Notes under the pieces: model-generated | Seen by the model: only the letters and a program-made list of their open reading frames with translations | What the model was told of the DNA's origin: nothing | The model's database searches: none | NCBI GenBank assembly: GCA_963815775.1 | Contig: CAWFIB010000010.1 | Coordinates: 434,001-498,000, forward strand | Source of the DNA: CAVVDY01 sp963815775 | Lineage (GTDB): Bacteria > Acidobacteriota > Terriglobia > Terriglobales > Acidobacteriaceae | DNA: 64,000 nt | Reading direction: 5' to 3' | In this document: one piece after another, positions 45,278-53,812 of the stretch | How positions within the stretch are numbered: position 1 is the stretch's first letter | Layout of the letters: every line of letters begins with the position of its first letter | Translations under genes and position numbers: made by a program

Positions 45278-47061
45278 GTCTCCTTCTCGTTGGCTTGCGT
45301 TCGCCCGGCTGACAGCACAACGCCACGCCTGGAACGGCCATCAACGCGAACCGTCAGTGTACCGGTAGGGTGCACGTGGCGAACAAATTCAGTTTCTTGC
45401 ACAATCGGCTGGCGGTTCAACCAGTCCCAATCGATGGCAAAGCCTCCGTCATGCCGCACCATGAAGTAGCTAGTCCGAAAGCTCGATAAATTATGAAAGA
45501 AATGCGAACCTTGACTGAGCTCCACGTTCATCTCCGGCAGCGTAGCTTCAACGATGGCGCGCGCTCCCGATATCTGGCTCCAAACCACCGGAATGCCTAG
45601 CGAGGGATGAGAGCTGCCCCAACGGCCAAAACCAATGAGCAGGAATGGCTGGTGCTGCTCCGAGAGCTGCTGGTTGATCCGATCCAATTGCTGCGCGATC
45701 ACGGGGGTTTGCATGGGCGAGAAGTGTTCCGGCCGGACAAAGACGATGTCATGAATATTATCGGCAATTCCGTTGCCCATCACCGCGTCGGACGCCAGGA
45801 TTGCATTCGGATCGGAGAGGTCCTCGACGCTAATGTTCACGATCTGCTCTGATACGACCATGGGACGGACCTGCAGAAATCCCAGTTGCGCCCGGGTTGG
45901 TTCATCGCGACCTTCCTGAATGGTCACAGCGAATTCAATCTCGACCTTGGCGCCGAGTCCGTGCTCCGCCGTCTTGAGCAGTGCTTTGATCAGATGGTTG
46001 ATCGGAAACTGCTCCAACACTAACAGGGGAGCGAAGTCGAGGATGCGGGGACCACGCGCGCCTAAGCCAGGGACCACGCGATCGCGCGCCGGGTCAAAGG
46101 TCGAAGCCAGGAAGCGGAGCGCATCATCAGCCTCGGCCTCCTTCAAACCCGCTGTCACCAGGTACTCAGTCTCGTTGACGGGATCGTACGCGGGTGGCTT
46201 GCCCATGTTGACCGCCCAGAACTCGCTCTGCGTGCCGCGAAGCATTTCACCCACTGAGCCAAACGGTGGCGGCTTTTTCGGGTAGGCCGGCGAAAATGTC
46301 CAGGCCACTCCGCCGTCGACGATTGTCTTACCAAGGCCTAGTGCCAAGCTGGCCACCCCCTCCTCAGGAAGAGCTGGTCCTGTTGGATAGAAGTTGTAGG
46401 AGCGTGCCACCCCGGAGAGATCGGGATAGAAGCGATCGCCATGCCGCCTGCCGACCACTTCCTGGATGATGACGGCCATCTTCTCTTCGCTCGGATCGCG
46501 ACCGGTTGTCTTGATGTAGTCGCGTGCTTCTCGGAAGTAGGTGGAAGCGTAAACAAACTTGATGGCTTCCGTCAGTCGCCGGAAACGGGTGTCGGAATCA
46601 AACTGGTTGTTCGGGATCATCTTGGTCCCGTAAACGCCAGCGAACGGCCGACTGAGGGCGTCTTCCAGCAAGCTGGATGATCGGATTGCCAAAGGAGTCT
46701 TGACTTGCTCGATCAGGGCGCGGAGATCACCCAATAGCTCAACAGGAATATCCGCCTGTTGAAAGGCATGTCCGATGTGGTCGTCGGGTAACTCCTCGAC
46801 GCGCAATTCCCCGAGACGGTTGCGCGCGATGAATTCATCGAAGCAGTCCGTCGCGATGACCGCCATGGTGGGGATATTGACATCAATGTCCGGAAAAGCG
46901 GAAGCTTCAATCGTTTCTGCCAGCAGATCCTTGGCGAAGGCCAATCCGCTGGCTTTCCCTCCCAGAGCTCCCGTTCCGATCCGCGTGAAGCGAAAGGTGC
47001 CGTCCCAGAAATGCCGGTCGAACACGGGAAGGTCCGCAATCACAGTTTTAAGGTCGGTCAT
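45274..47061 (-). CDS. PEP/pyruvate-binding domain protein, short paralogue
   Basis: This 595-residue protein has the PPDK-type nucleotide-binding domain from the start (GALGGKASGLAFAKDLL near 34; IRSSSLLEDALSRPFAG near 127). It ends with the same conserved block as its neighbour (GFGRWGSSHPSLGIPV near 480 and QGSHFFHNL near 519). No phosphohistidine domain and no nucleotidyltransferase domain are seen. The start MTDLKTV has GGAGG five bases upstream. It overlaps the 1061-residue gene by four bases and follows the glutamate dehydrogenase gene by about 75 bases. The three probably form one operon. Confidence 0.78.
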   Translation of the reverse strand: MTDLKTVIADLPVFDRHFWDGTFRFTRIGTGALGGKASGLAFAKDLLAETIEASAFPDIDVNIPTMAVIATDCFDEFIARNRLGELRVEELPDDHIGHAFQQADIPVELLGDLRALIEQVKTPLAIRSSSLLEDALSRPFAGVYGTKMIPNNQFDSDTRFRRLTEAIKFVYASTYFREARDYIKTTGRDPSEEKMAVIIQEVVGRRHGDRFYPDLSGVARSYNFYPTGPALPEEGVASLALGLGKTIVDGGVAWTFSPAYPKKPPPFGSVGEMLRGTQSEFWAVNMGKPPAYDPVNETEYLVTAGLKEAEADDALRFLASTFDPARDRVVPGLGARGPRILDFAPLLVLEQFPINHLIKALLKTAEHGLGAKVEIEFAVTIQEGRDEPTRAQLGFLQVRPMVVSEQIVNISVEDLSDPNAILASDAVMGNGIADNIHDIVFVRPEHFSPMQTPVIAQQLDRINQQLSEQHQPFLLIGFGRWGSSHPSLGIPVVWSQISGARAIVEATLPEMNVELSQGSHFFHNLSSFRTSYFMVRHDGGFAIDWDWLNRQPIVQETEFVRHVHPTGTLTVRVDGRSRRGVVLSAGRTQANEKET

Positions 47062-47136
47062 TGCTGCCTCCGGCGCCATCATTAGCCGACGCGGCGCGCC
47101 GCGTCATCGAAGGGGACAGTCGCGCTGGCCGAAGCG

Positions 47137-48501
47137 CTACACCCAGCCCCGGTCGTGACAGGCTTTGGCTACCCGGCCGATGGCAATCGCGTAGGCCGCA
47201 TCTCGCATCGACAGCTTCTCCCGGTGCGCCAACTCTGATACCGCGAAGTAAGCCGAGGTCATCTTGAGGTCGAGCTTTCCCAGCACCTCGTCCTTTTCCC
47301 AGAAGTAGTTCATGTTGCTCTGCACCTGCTCGAAATAGCTGCAGGTTACGCCGCCGGCATTAGCCAGGAAATCCGGGATCAAAAGGATGCCACGTTCCTT
47401 GATCTGAGCGTCGGCTTCCGGGGTTGTCGGACCATTAGCGCCCTCGGCAATGATCCGAACTCCGGGGCTAATTTTGGCAACGTTATCGCCGGTAATCTGG
47501 TTCTCCATTGCTGCTGGAATCAGGATCTCGACATTTTGCTCAAGCCATGCCTCTCCGGGCAGTAGTTCGTATCCCAGGTCCTTCGCCTTCTGCTTATTGA
47601 TTCCGCCGAAACGATCGGTGATCGACAGGACCTGCTTCAGATCGATTCCGTTAATTTTGCGGTACGTGTACGAGCACTGGTCAGCCTGGTCCCAGCACGA
47701 GACAGCGATCACTTTACCTCCCAGCCGCTGGTAAAGTTCGATCGCGTACTGGGCCACGTTGCCAAATCCCTGCACGCTGGCTGTGGTGTTCTCTGGTCGT
47801 ATGCCTAGCTCCTTGAGAGCTTCTCGAAGGGTAAAAACGACGCCGTAACCCGTCGCCTCGGTCCGGCCAAGCGACCCGCCCATGCCGACCGGCTTGCCCG
47901 TGATGAAGCCCGGATATTGGGCCCCCTGGATGTGCTCGAACTCATCGAGCATCCAGAGCATGTGCTGTGCGTTCGTCATAACATCCGGCGCCGGCACATC
48001 GGAAAGCGGACCGACGTTCTTTGCCACCTGACGTACCCAGCCGCGGCAAATCTGTTCCTGCTCACGCAAGCTGAGGTTGTGAGGATCGCAAATGACCCCA
48101 CCTTTAGCCCCGCCTAACGGAATATCCACCACAGCGCACTTCCACGTCATCCACATCGACAGGGCCCGGACCGTGTCAATAGTCTCCTGCGGATGGAACC
48201 GGATGCCACCCTTCCCCGGCCCACGCGCGTCGTTGTGCTGCACACGAAAACCGCGAAAAATTTTCACCGAGCCGTCGTCCATTCGCACCGGAATCGCAAA
48301 ATGGAACTCTCGCAACGGGTAGCGCAGAAGCTCCCGGGTGGCCGGATCCAAGCCCAGGTATTCGGCTACTTTATCGAACTGCGCTTGTGCTATCTGAAAT
48401 GAATTGAATGCTTTAGTCGGCCTCTTCGGGAGTTGCCCGGGTACCGATTGCCTCACCTCTGCACCGACGTCGACCGGCTCACTCACTGCGCTCTCAGGCA
48501 T
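47137..48501 (-). CDS. gdhA: Glutamate dehydrogenase (Glu/Leu/Phe/Val family)
   Basis: This 454-residue enzyme interconverts glutamate with 2-oxoglutarate and ammonia. The catalytic Lys motif PLGGAKGGVICDPHNLS and an upstream substrate loop (GPGKGGIRFHP) are present. The dinucleotide fold is VQGFGNVAQ, and the C-terminal helix (AYAIAIGRVAKACHDRGWV) is complete. The start MPESAVSEP is chosen because GGAGA lies upstream; an in-frame ATG 21 bases earlier lacks one. An N-terminal ~40-residue extension is atypical. The PEP/pyruvate-binding genes follow on the same strand. Confidence 0.92.
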   Translation of the reverse strand: MPESAVSEPVDVGAEVRQSVPGQLPKRPTKAFNSFQIAQAQFDKVAEYLGLDPATRELLRYPLREFHFAIPVRMDDGSVKIFRGFRVQHNDARGPGKGGIRFHPQETIDTVRALSMWMTWKCAVVDIPLGGAKGGVICDPHNLSLREQEQICRGWVRQVAKNVGPLSDVPAPDVMTNAQHMLWMLDEFEHIQGAQYPGFITGKPVGMGGSLGRTEATGYGVVFTLREALKELGIRPENTTASVQGFGNVAQYAIELYQRLGGKVIAVSCWDQADQCSYTYRKINGIDLKQVLSITDRFGGINKQKAKDLGYELLPGEAWLEQNVEILIPAAMENQITGDNVAKISPGVRIIAEGANGPTTPEADAQIKERGILLIPDFLANAGGVTCSYFEQVQSNMNYFWEKDEVLGKLDLKMTSAYFAVSELAHREKLSMRDAAYAIAIGRVAKACHDRGWV

Positions 48502-49099
48502 GATCTTCTCCTTGATAAACAAATCAACCTTCTATGTTCCAATAACTTGGTGCCATTGAACAGTGTCCGTCCTCACAGGAGAGGGTGATCGCCGGTCCTG
48601 TCAGAGCCACTCTCACGAGCTCCGAAAAGCCTTTAATCGACCGAGTGGCTCTCGGCTGCTGACTGTGCGGCTGGCTAAAGCCCCCGGCCAATAGTATTTT
48701 GCATTGCAGCGAGTCTTCCCCAGTCAACGTAATCTTCTGAGGATGTAAATGCAATGCGGCCGAGGAAGGTCTCTATCTTCTCTGGGCTGGAAGAAAACGA
48801 GTTGGGGTTTCTTGCCCAGCGGCGGAAGGCATCCTCAAAATTGATGGCCGCAGCCTGACGATTCGTAATTTGAAAGCGCTGGAAGCTGAAACACAATCTG
48901 CTGAGTGACTTAAGGCATCCCCCATTTCCATCTGCCTCTTCCGCATTCCGGTCCGCTCCTCGATTCCTACGATGCTCACCGCTTACCTGTATTCGTGATC
49001 GCCGTGACAAAAGTCATCGGCACGCCACCGCTCCTCCGTTAATTTAGGAACATCAGCAGCGGTCTTTAGGGCATGGATCCAGGCTGCGAGGAGGATGTG
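48502..49099. other. Intergenic region with short unconvincing frames
   Basis: Nearly 600 bases between divergent genes hold only minus-strand frames of 68-111 residues with no recognisable motif. The right side contains a possible FNR/DNR-type box (listed separately). No RNA gene or repeat was recognised. Confidence 0.5.
49005..49016. promoter_or_regulatory. Possible FNR/DNR-type box upstream of the YtfE-like gene
   Basis: TGAC-AAAA-GTCA is a perfect inverted repeat with a 4-base spacer. It matches the inner part of TTGAC-N4-GTCAA-type sites used by FNR/DNR regulators, but the outermost positions are G and T. It sits about 84 bases before the ATG of a nitrosative-stress-type gene. Confidence 0.3.
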
Positions 49100-49825
49100 A
49101 TGAGCGTGACCACCGATAAAACTGTGCGGGAACTGGCTTTGGATAACCCTGCTGCGACCCGTGTTTTTGAAAAGCTTGGCATCGACTATTGCTGCGGCGG
49201 TAATCAGTCCCTCGAACAAGCCTGCCGCACTGCCAACCTGCCAATAGGCCAGGTCCTGGATTCCTTGGACGCGGCAGAACTGGCATCACAACCATCCGGA
49301 CAGGATCGTGACTGGCAGCGAGAGCCTCTCGCCGACCTGGTCGCCCACATCACTGGCACCCACCACAAATACACTCGCGAGGAGATTGCGCGCCTCGGTC
49401 CGCTGTTCGATAAAGTCTGCTCGGTGCATGGGAAGAACCATCCTGAACTCCGGGCCATCCAAGCCCGCTTCCTCGGTCTCGCCGACGAGTTGACCGTGCA
49501 CATGATGAAGGAAGAGATGATGCTGTTCCCCTACATCGTGCGCATGGAGGAAGCTGTTATCCAGAAGGAGCCTATCCTGCCGCCGCCCTTCGGTAGCGTA
49601 CAAAATCCAATCGCGATGATGATGCACGAGCATGATTCCGCCGGAGAGGCGTTGCGCGCCATGCGTGAAGCCAGCAGCGGCTATGCAGCTCCGCCTGACG
49701 CGTGCGTCAGCTACCAGACGCTCTACGGCGCCCTGGCTGAATTTGAGGCTGACCTGCACCAGCACATTCATCTGGAGAACAACATCCTGTTCCCCCGAGC
49801 GATTGCGATGCAACAGGCTCACTAA
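49100..49825 (+). CDS. ytfE: ScdA/YtfE-type iron-sulfur cluster repair di-iron protein
   Basis: This 241-residue protein has the N-terminal ScdA motif (RVFEKLGIDYCCGGNQSL) and a hemerythrin-like di-iron domain. His/Glu ligands lie in VAHITGTHHKYTREE, HMMKEEMMLFPYI, MMHEHDSAGE and HQHIHLENNILFP. RIC proteins release nitric oxide-bound iron and repair Fe-S clusters after nitrosative or oxidative stress. GGAGG precedes the ATG; a frame extension of nine residues upstream is not supported. The nearby NarK-type gene fits a nitrogen-oxide context. Confidence 0.92.
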   Translation: MSVTTDKTVRELALDNPAATRVFEKLGIDYCCGGNQSLEQACRTANLPIGQVLDSLDAAELASQPSGQDRDWQREPLADLVAHITGTHHKYTREEIARLGPLFDKVCSVHGKNHPELRAIQARFLGLADELTVHMMKEEMMLFPYIVRMEEAVIQKEPILPPPFGSVQNPIAMMMHEHDSAGEALRAMREASSGYAAPPDACVSYQTLYGALAEFEADLHQHIHLENNILFPRAIAMQQAH

Positions 49826-50042
49826 ACCGAGCTGCAAACCATGTCCGCAATGCCTGCGCCCATTTGAGAAAGAGGCGGCCCGCCCGCCCGCTCACGTCAC
49901 TGGAGATTGGACATTGCCGCGGCCTTCGCCGCACCGAGGTGGGGATGCGATCAAGATGACGTGCTACGGCGTCTACTCTTCGAATTTCAGGCCGGCATAT
50001 CATGGGAAAGGTCTGAATCGTTTTCCCCCGGGAGGTATCCCC

Positions 50043-50300
50043 ATGGCAGATCGGCAGCAGTTTAATCGGACCGTGCCAGATCCGGAATTGAAGGAAATAC
50101 TGGAGGCATCGCGAAATATTCCCTTAACCGAAGAGGAATTGAGCGAACAGCAAATAAGCTTCGCATTCAGCCGATGCCAGGGCCAGCATGATGTCGCTGA
50201 ACTGGCTGTCGGATTTCCGCAATCCGCATGTAATGCGGTGCTTGGGGTAGAACGGCGACACCAACTGCCAGAATCCAACGGTGAGCAAAACGGCAAATAA
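50043..50300 (+). CDS. Small protein with well-defined N-terminus and unrecognised tail
   Basis: This 85-residue frame has GGGAGG upstream of its ATG. The first 43 residues (ending LTEEELSEQQISFAF) look like a real small-protein family found next to metabolic genes. The remainder (SRCQGQHDVAELAVGF) is less convincing. The sequence may have been truncated and joined to unrelated DNA. It is placed between the YtfE-like and NarK-type genes. Confidence 0.5.
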   Translation: MADRQQFNRTVPDPELKEILEASRNIPLTEEELSEQQISFAFSRCQGQHDVAELAVGFPQSACNAVLGVERRHQLPESNGEQNGK

Positions 50301-50447
50301 CGTTCCGAACCCCAGAGCTTTTTTGGGCCCGTCAGCAAGCAAGATGATATCGCGATCCTGAACGCACGCTCTACTGCGTTACACAAGAACCAAGACTGCT
50401 CTGTCCGACAAACCGGCGTTTGTGCAAAGGATCCAGGAAAACCGTCA

Positions 50448-50465
50448 GCCACAGGATGCTGTGGC
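50448..50465. promoter_or_regulatory. Short hairpin in the leader of the NarK-type gene
   Basis: GCCACAG and CTGTGGC form a perfect 7-base stem with a 4-base loop, 33 bases before the TTG start. It could affect translation or processing; no T-run follows. Confidence 0.35.
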
Positions 50466-50498
50466 CGCAGATGAACTCGAACGAGAGGGCCGCGAACA

Positions 50499-51839
50499 TT
50501 GAGCGAGATCAAGACCCACGGAACACCGAACCAGGGCCTATGGGCGGCGACGATGGCTTTCTTCGTGGGCTTCGCGGCGGTGGCGTTATTTGGGCCGATG
50601 GCCAGCCGCTTTCAGGACGTGATGCATTTGAGTCCGCTGCAAGTGGGATTCTTGGTGGCGGCACCGGCGCTTTCGGGCTCTTTGCTGCGCATTCCCTTTT
50701 CCGCCTGGGTCGATACGACCGGTGGCCGGAAACCGTTTCTAGTGCTACTGGGGCTTTCGATCGTCGGCATGTTCGGGCTGTTCCTGGTGATTTATTTCTT
50801 CTATCCCGATCATCTTTTCGCCGGCATCTATCCGCTGCTCCTGTTCCTGGGGGTGCTGTGCGGTTGCGGGATCGCGACCTTTTCGGTGGGCATCAGCCAA
50901 GTGTCCTACTGGTTTCCGCAAGCGAGACAAGGAAGAGCTTTGGCGATCTTTGCCGGGATCGGGAATCTGGCGCCAGGGATTTTCTCGTTCCTGCTACCGG
51001 CGGCGCTGGTGACGGTAGGTTTAGGTGGGTCGTACCTGGCGTGGCTGCTGTTGCTGGTGGCCGGGACGCTGTTCTACTGGCTGTTCGGGCGGAACGCGTG
51101 GTACTTCCAGCTCCGCACGAAAGGTACTAGCGAGGATGAAGCGCAACGTGAGGCGAAAAAGCACGGGCAGGTATTGTTCCCTGCTGCCGGCTTCAAGGAA
51201 ACCCTCCGAACGTCGGCGCAAGTGTGGAGAACGTGGGCGCTCGTGTGGCTCTACTTCACAACATTCGGCGGATTCATCGCGCTGACCGCCTGGCTGCCGA
51301 CCTACTGGCATTCATATTTTGGCGTTGGAATGGTGACGGCCGGGGTGCTAACGGCAATCTACTCGATCCTCACTTCGGCGATTCGCATCGTCGGAGGCGT
51401 GCTTTCTGATCTCCTGCAGCAGGGCGGCGAAAACACCGCTATTCTGGCTCTGCTAATCATGCTGATGGGAGCGCTGGTGATGACGAGTACCACGCAGTTC
51501 GAACTGGCCGTTCCAGGAGAGATTCTGCTGGCCATCGGGATGGGCGTCTGTAACGCAGCGGTCTTCAAGATGGTTCCGCGGGCGGTGCCGCAGGCGGTTG
51601 GCGGTGCGGCTGGCTGGGTGGGAGGAATGGGAGCACTTGGCGGATTCGTGATTCCGCCGGTGATGGGTTTCGCGGTGCATAACCTGGGACCTCGGGGATA
51701 CCCGATCGGCTTCGTGACGTTCATATTCCTGGCACTATTCTCTCTTTCGATGGCCTGGGTGCTGAAATACACGCGTGATCAGCAGCCAAGTGCGGACACG
51801 CCAGCTCCGAACCTCGGGACGCACGAGTGGGAAAAATAG
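50499..51839 (+). CDS. narK: NarK-type nitrate/nitrite transporter (MFS, NNP family)
   Basis: This 446-residue, 12-helix transporter has FVGFAAVALFGPMASRFQDV, RIPFSAWVDTTGGRKP and GCGIATFSVGISQVSYWFP. The Gly-rich second signature is present as GGAAGWVGGMGALGGFVIPP. Both nitrate-signature regions expected in NNP proteins are therefore visible. A TTG start is used, with GAGAGG upstream. It precedes the Fe-S and Rieske genes, suggesting uptake or exchange of nitrate and nitrite for that module. Confidence 0.9.
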   Translation: MSEIKTHGTPNQGLWAATMAFFVGFAAVALFGPMASRFQDVMHLSPLQVGFLVAAPALSGSLLRIPFSAWVDTTGGRKPFLVLLGLSIVGMFGLFLVIYFFYPDHLFAGIYPLLLFLGVLCGCGIATFSVGISQVSYWFPQARQGRALAIFAGIGNLAPGIFSFLLPAALVTVGLGGSYLAWLLLLVAGTLFYWLFGRNAWYFQLRTKGTSEDEAQREAKKHGQVLFPAAGFKETLRTSAQVWRTWALVWLYFTTFGGFIALTAWLPTYWHSYFGVGMVTAGVLTAIYSILTSAIRIVGGVLSDLLQQGGENTAILALLIMLMGALVMTSTTQFELAVPGEILLAIGMGVCNAAVFKMVPRAVPQAVGGAAGWVGGMGALGGFVIPPVMGFAVHNLGPRGYPIGFVTFIFLALFSLSMAWVLKYTRDQQPSADTPAPNLGTHEWEK

Positions 51840-52050
51840 CCATTGCCGCGGCATCCTGGGCACTCACTGGATTTTGGGTGTCTCTTGTGTCTTTGGGAGT
51901 GAGGAGGAGTGCCGAGACTATCTGTTGCAGCAAACTGGGTCCTTCATCCGGGGCTTTGTTCTGTTGTGCGGGTTTGCCTTCGTCTGCCCCCTGGTTTTGC
52001 TGCGTAGCTCATCAGCGCGTAAGCTTGCCGTGGCAGCCGCGAGCTAAGTT

Positions 52051-53064
52051 ATGAGGGGTCTCAAGCCAATCGATCTTACGCCGCAGGGTTCCGATACTGT
52101 CCCCTCTCTGCTCTGGGGTTTGGTGGCTGCGGCTCTACTGATCGCCGGCATCGTGATCGGCAGCCGGGGCTTCAAAGACTTCGATCCCGCACTGGTCTCG
52201 TATGCGGGAGCCACCGTCTTTGCGGCCTTCGGTCTCGGCTACCGCTACGCCATGTGGCTGCGCCGTCCGCCGACCCGGCTCTACTGGTTTCGCGGGTGGC
52301 AGATCTTCCTCGATCCCAAGCGTCTGCCGTCAAATTGTGCCCGCCTGGTCCGTATTTTCTGGAACAACGTTGTGCTGCAACGCTTCATCGAGAAGCGCTC
52401 CAAAACGCGCTGGACGGCCCACTGGTTCCTGGCGTGGGGGTGCCTGATCGCGGCTGCCGTTACGTTTCCCCTTTCGTTCGGATGGATTCGCTTTGAGACC
52501 GCCCCCGATAATCAGCAGGTCTATCGCGCTTTCATTTTCGGCATCCATGTCGCTAGTTTCCCCCGGGACAGAGTGCAGACGGCGCCTCAGGTCTGCATGC
52601 ATTGCGAGGACCCGATCTGCGCACGCGTTTGTCCCGCTGACGCCATCAAGAAGACGGCGGACGGCGTGGTGCAAAGTTCGCTGAAGCCACGATGCATTGG
52701 ATGTTCCAACTGTGTGTTGGCGTGCCCCTTTGGAGTTCCTCGATATCAGGTAGAGATCGACCAGATGATGAAGTGCGACATGTGCTATGACCGCACCAGC
52801 GTGGACAAGAAGCCCATGTGCGCCACCGTCTGCCCTTCGGGGGCGCTCTCCTTCGCGACCGCGGAAGAAATCCAGCGCTCGCGGCGCGGTATCGCCATCA
52901 ACACTTGGAAGTTCGGCAATGAGGAAGTGAAGACCAAGGTGTTCGTGATTGTGCCGCATCAGGTCGAGCGCGTGCATGTCGAGTTAATGCAGATTTCGCC
53001 AACCCCGTCCGCCCTGCCCGAAGATCCCTATGACGTGGCCCTAATGTTGGAGAGCGTGGAATGA
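52051..53064 (+). CDS. Membrane protein with three [4Fe-4S] clusters
   Basis: This 337-residue protein has two N-terminal membrane helices (about 20-37 and 50-70) and another near 125-145. Twelve cysteines follow, in three groups: 182/185/190/194, 215/218/221/225 and 242/245/257/261. The groups match NrfC/DmsB-type ferredoxin domains. The domain arrangement suggests an inner-membrane electron-transfer subunit. It overlaps the Rieske gene by ATGA. No strong ribosome site is seen. A catalytic molybdopterin subunit is expected for such proteins but is not in the window. Confidence 0.85.
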   Translation: MRGLKPIDLTPQGSDTVPSLLWGLVAAALLIAGIVIGSRGFKDFDPALVSYAGATVFAAFGLGYRYAMWLRRPPTRLYWFRGWQIFLDPKRLPSNCARLVRIFWNNVVLQRFIEKRSKTRWTAHWFLAWGCLIAAAVTFPLSFGWIRFETAPDNQQVYRAFIFGIHVASFPRDRVQTAPQVCMHCEDPICARVCPADAIKKTADGVVQSSLKPRCIGCSNCVLACPFGVPRYQVEIDQMMKCDMCYDRTSVDKKPMCATVCPSGALSFATAEEIQRSRRGIAINTWKFGNEEVKTKVFVIVPHQVERVHVELMQISPTPSALPEDPYDVALMLESVE

Positions 53065-53585
53065 ATACCGAGATCAAAGACCAAGGCGGCGCAGGTTGCA
53101 AGGGCCCGACTCCGCCCAAGTGGCGGCAGGATTTCCCCATCGAGTGGGAAGGCGATCACTATGTTAGCCGTCGCGAGATGGTGAAGTTTCTCACCCTCGG
53201 CTCTTTGCTGCTGGCGGTGGCCAACTGGACAGCGGCGCTGGCCAGCAAGTTCTTGCGGCGTGGTTCCCGCGTCGAGCGCTATATCGGCCACGCGGCAGCG
53301 TTGGAGCAATCCGGCTCGATTCTGTTCCGCTATCCCACAAACGCGGACCCCTGCATTGCGGTGCGCACGCCCGACGGCAAGCTGGTTGCGTACTCCCAGG
53401 TGTGCACCCACCTTTCCTGTGCCGTGATCTACGACAAGGCGGAGAACGGACTGTTCTGTCCATGCCATCACGGTTTGTTCAACCTCGAAGGACAGCCGGT
53501 TGCCGGCCCGCCAACCCGCCCGCTGCCGCGCGTAACACTCGAACAGCGTGGCGCCAAGCTATATGCCATCGGATTAGAGGCGTGA
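53061..53585 (+). CDS. Rieske [2Fe-2S] protein
   Basis: This 174-residue protein has a single N-terminal helix (about 43-62) and a C-terminal Rieske domain. CTHLSC provides ligands Cys115 and His117, and CPCHHG provides Cys133 and His136. Cys120 and Cys135 are positioned to form the stabilising disulphide. It resembles the QcrA/PetC type. It starts within the stop of the Fe-S gene (ATGA) and ends in TGATG with the next gene, so coupled translation is likely. No cytochrome b gene is adjacent. Confidence 0.92.
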   Translation: MNTEIKDQGGAGCKGPTPPKWRQDFPIEWEGDHYVSRREMVKFLTLGSLLLAVANWTAALASKFLRRGSRVERYIGHAAALEQSGSILFRYPTNADPCIAVRTPDGKLVAYSQVCTHLSCAVIYDKAENGLFCPCHHGLFNLEGQPVAGPPTRPLPRVTLEQRGAKLYAIGLEA

Positions 53586-53812
53586 TGAGTCTCCGGCGAC
53601 AAGGCACGACGTTATTTGCTGCGATGCTGGCGTTCGTGGGCGCAGCCGTTGTGCTGCAGTTGTGGCTGCTGACCGTTTCCATGGAGGCGCTGCTCAGCGG
53701 GGAATACAAGATACTGGCGCCCGCCGCCGCCGGATCGACCGTGTTACTGGCAATCAACGCCGGTCTGCTGCGCTATGTCTTCCGCTTTGACCGCGATGCC
53801 CGTGGCGAATGA
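53585..53812 (+). CDS. Small membrane protein of the Rieske cluster (DUF6755-like)
   Basis: This 75-residue protein has two helices (LFAAMLAFVGAAVVLQLWLL and LAPAAAGSTVLLAINAGLL) and a basic C-terminus. Its start overlaps the Rieske stop as TGATG. Similar small proteins next to Rieske genes have been called DUF6755, which I assign from memory of that arrangement. The function may be assembly or anchoring of the electron-transfer complex. Confidence 0.6.
   Translation: MSLRRQGTTLFAAMLAFVGAAVVLQLWLLTVSMEALLSGEYKILAPAAAGSTVLLAINAGLLRYVFRFDRDARGE

Noticed and set aside
48511..48526. TTGAT-N6-ATCAA as an FNR site at gdhA
   Set aside because: The spacer is 6 rather than 4 bases and it lies in the immediate leader, so it is more likely chance.
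48524..49010. Several minus-strand frames of 68-111 residues upstream of gdhA
   Set aside because: No motif, no good ribosome site, and they overlap each other in different frames.
51775..52047. Possible 90-residue ORF between narK and the Fe-S gene, with a hydrophobic stretch
   Set aside because: It starts inside narK, has no ribosome site, and a competing frame of similar length overlaps it. Coding is not supported.
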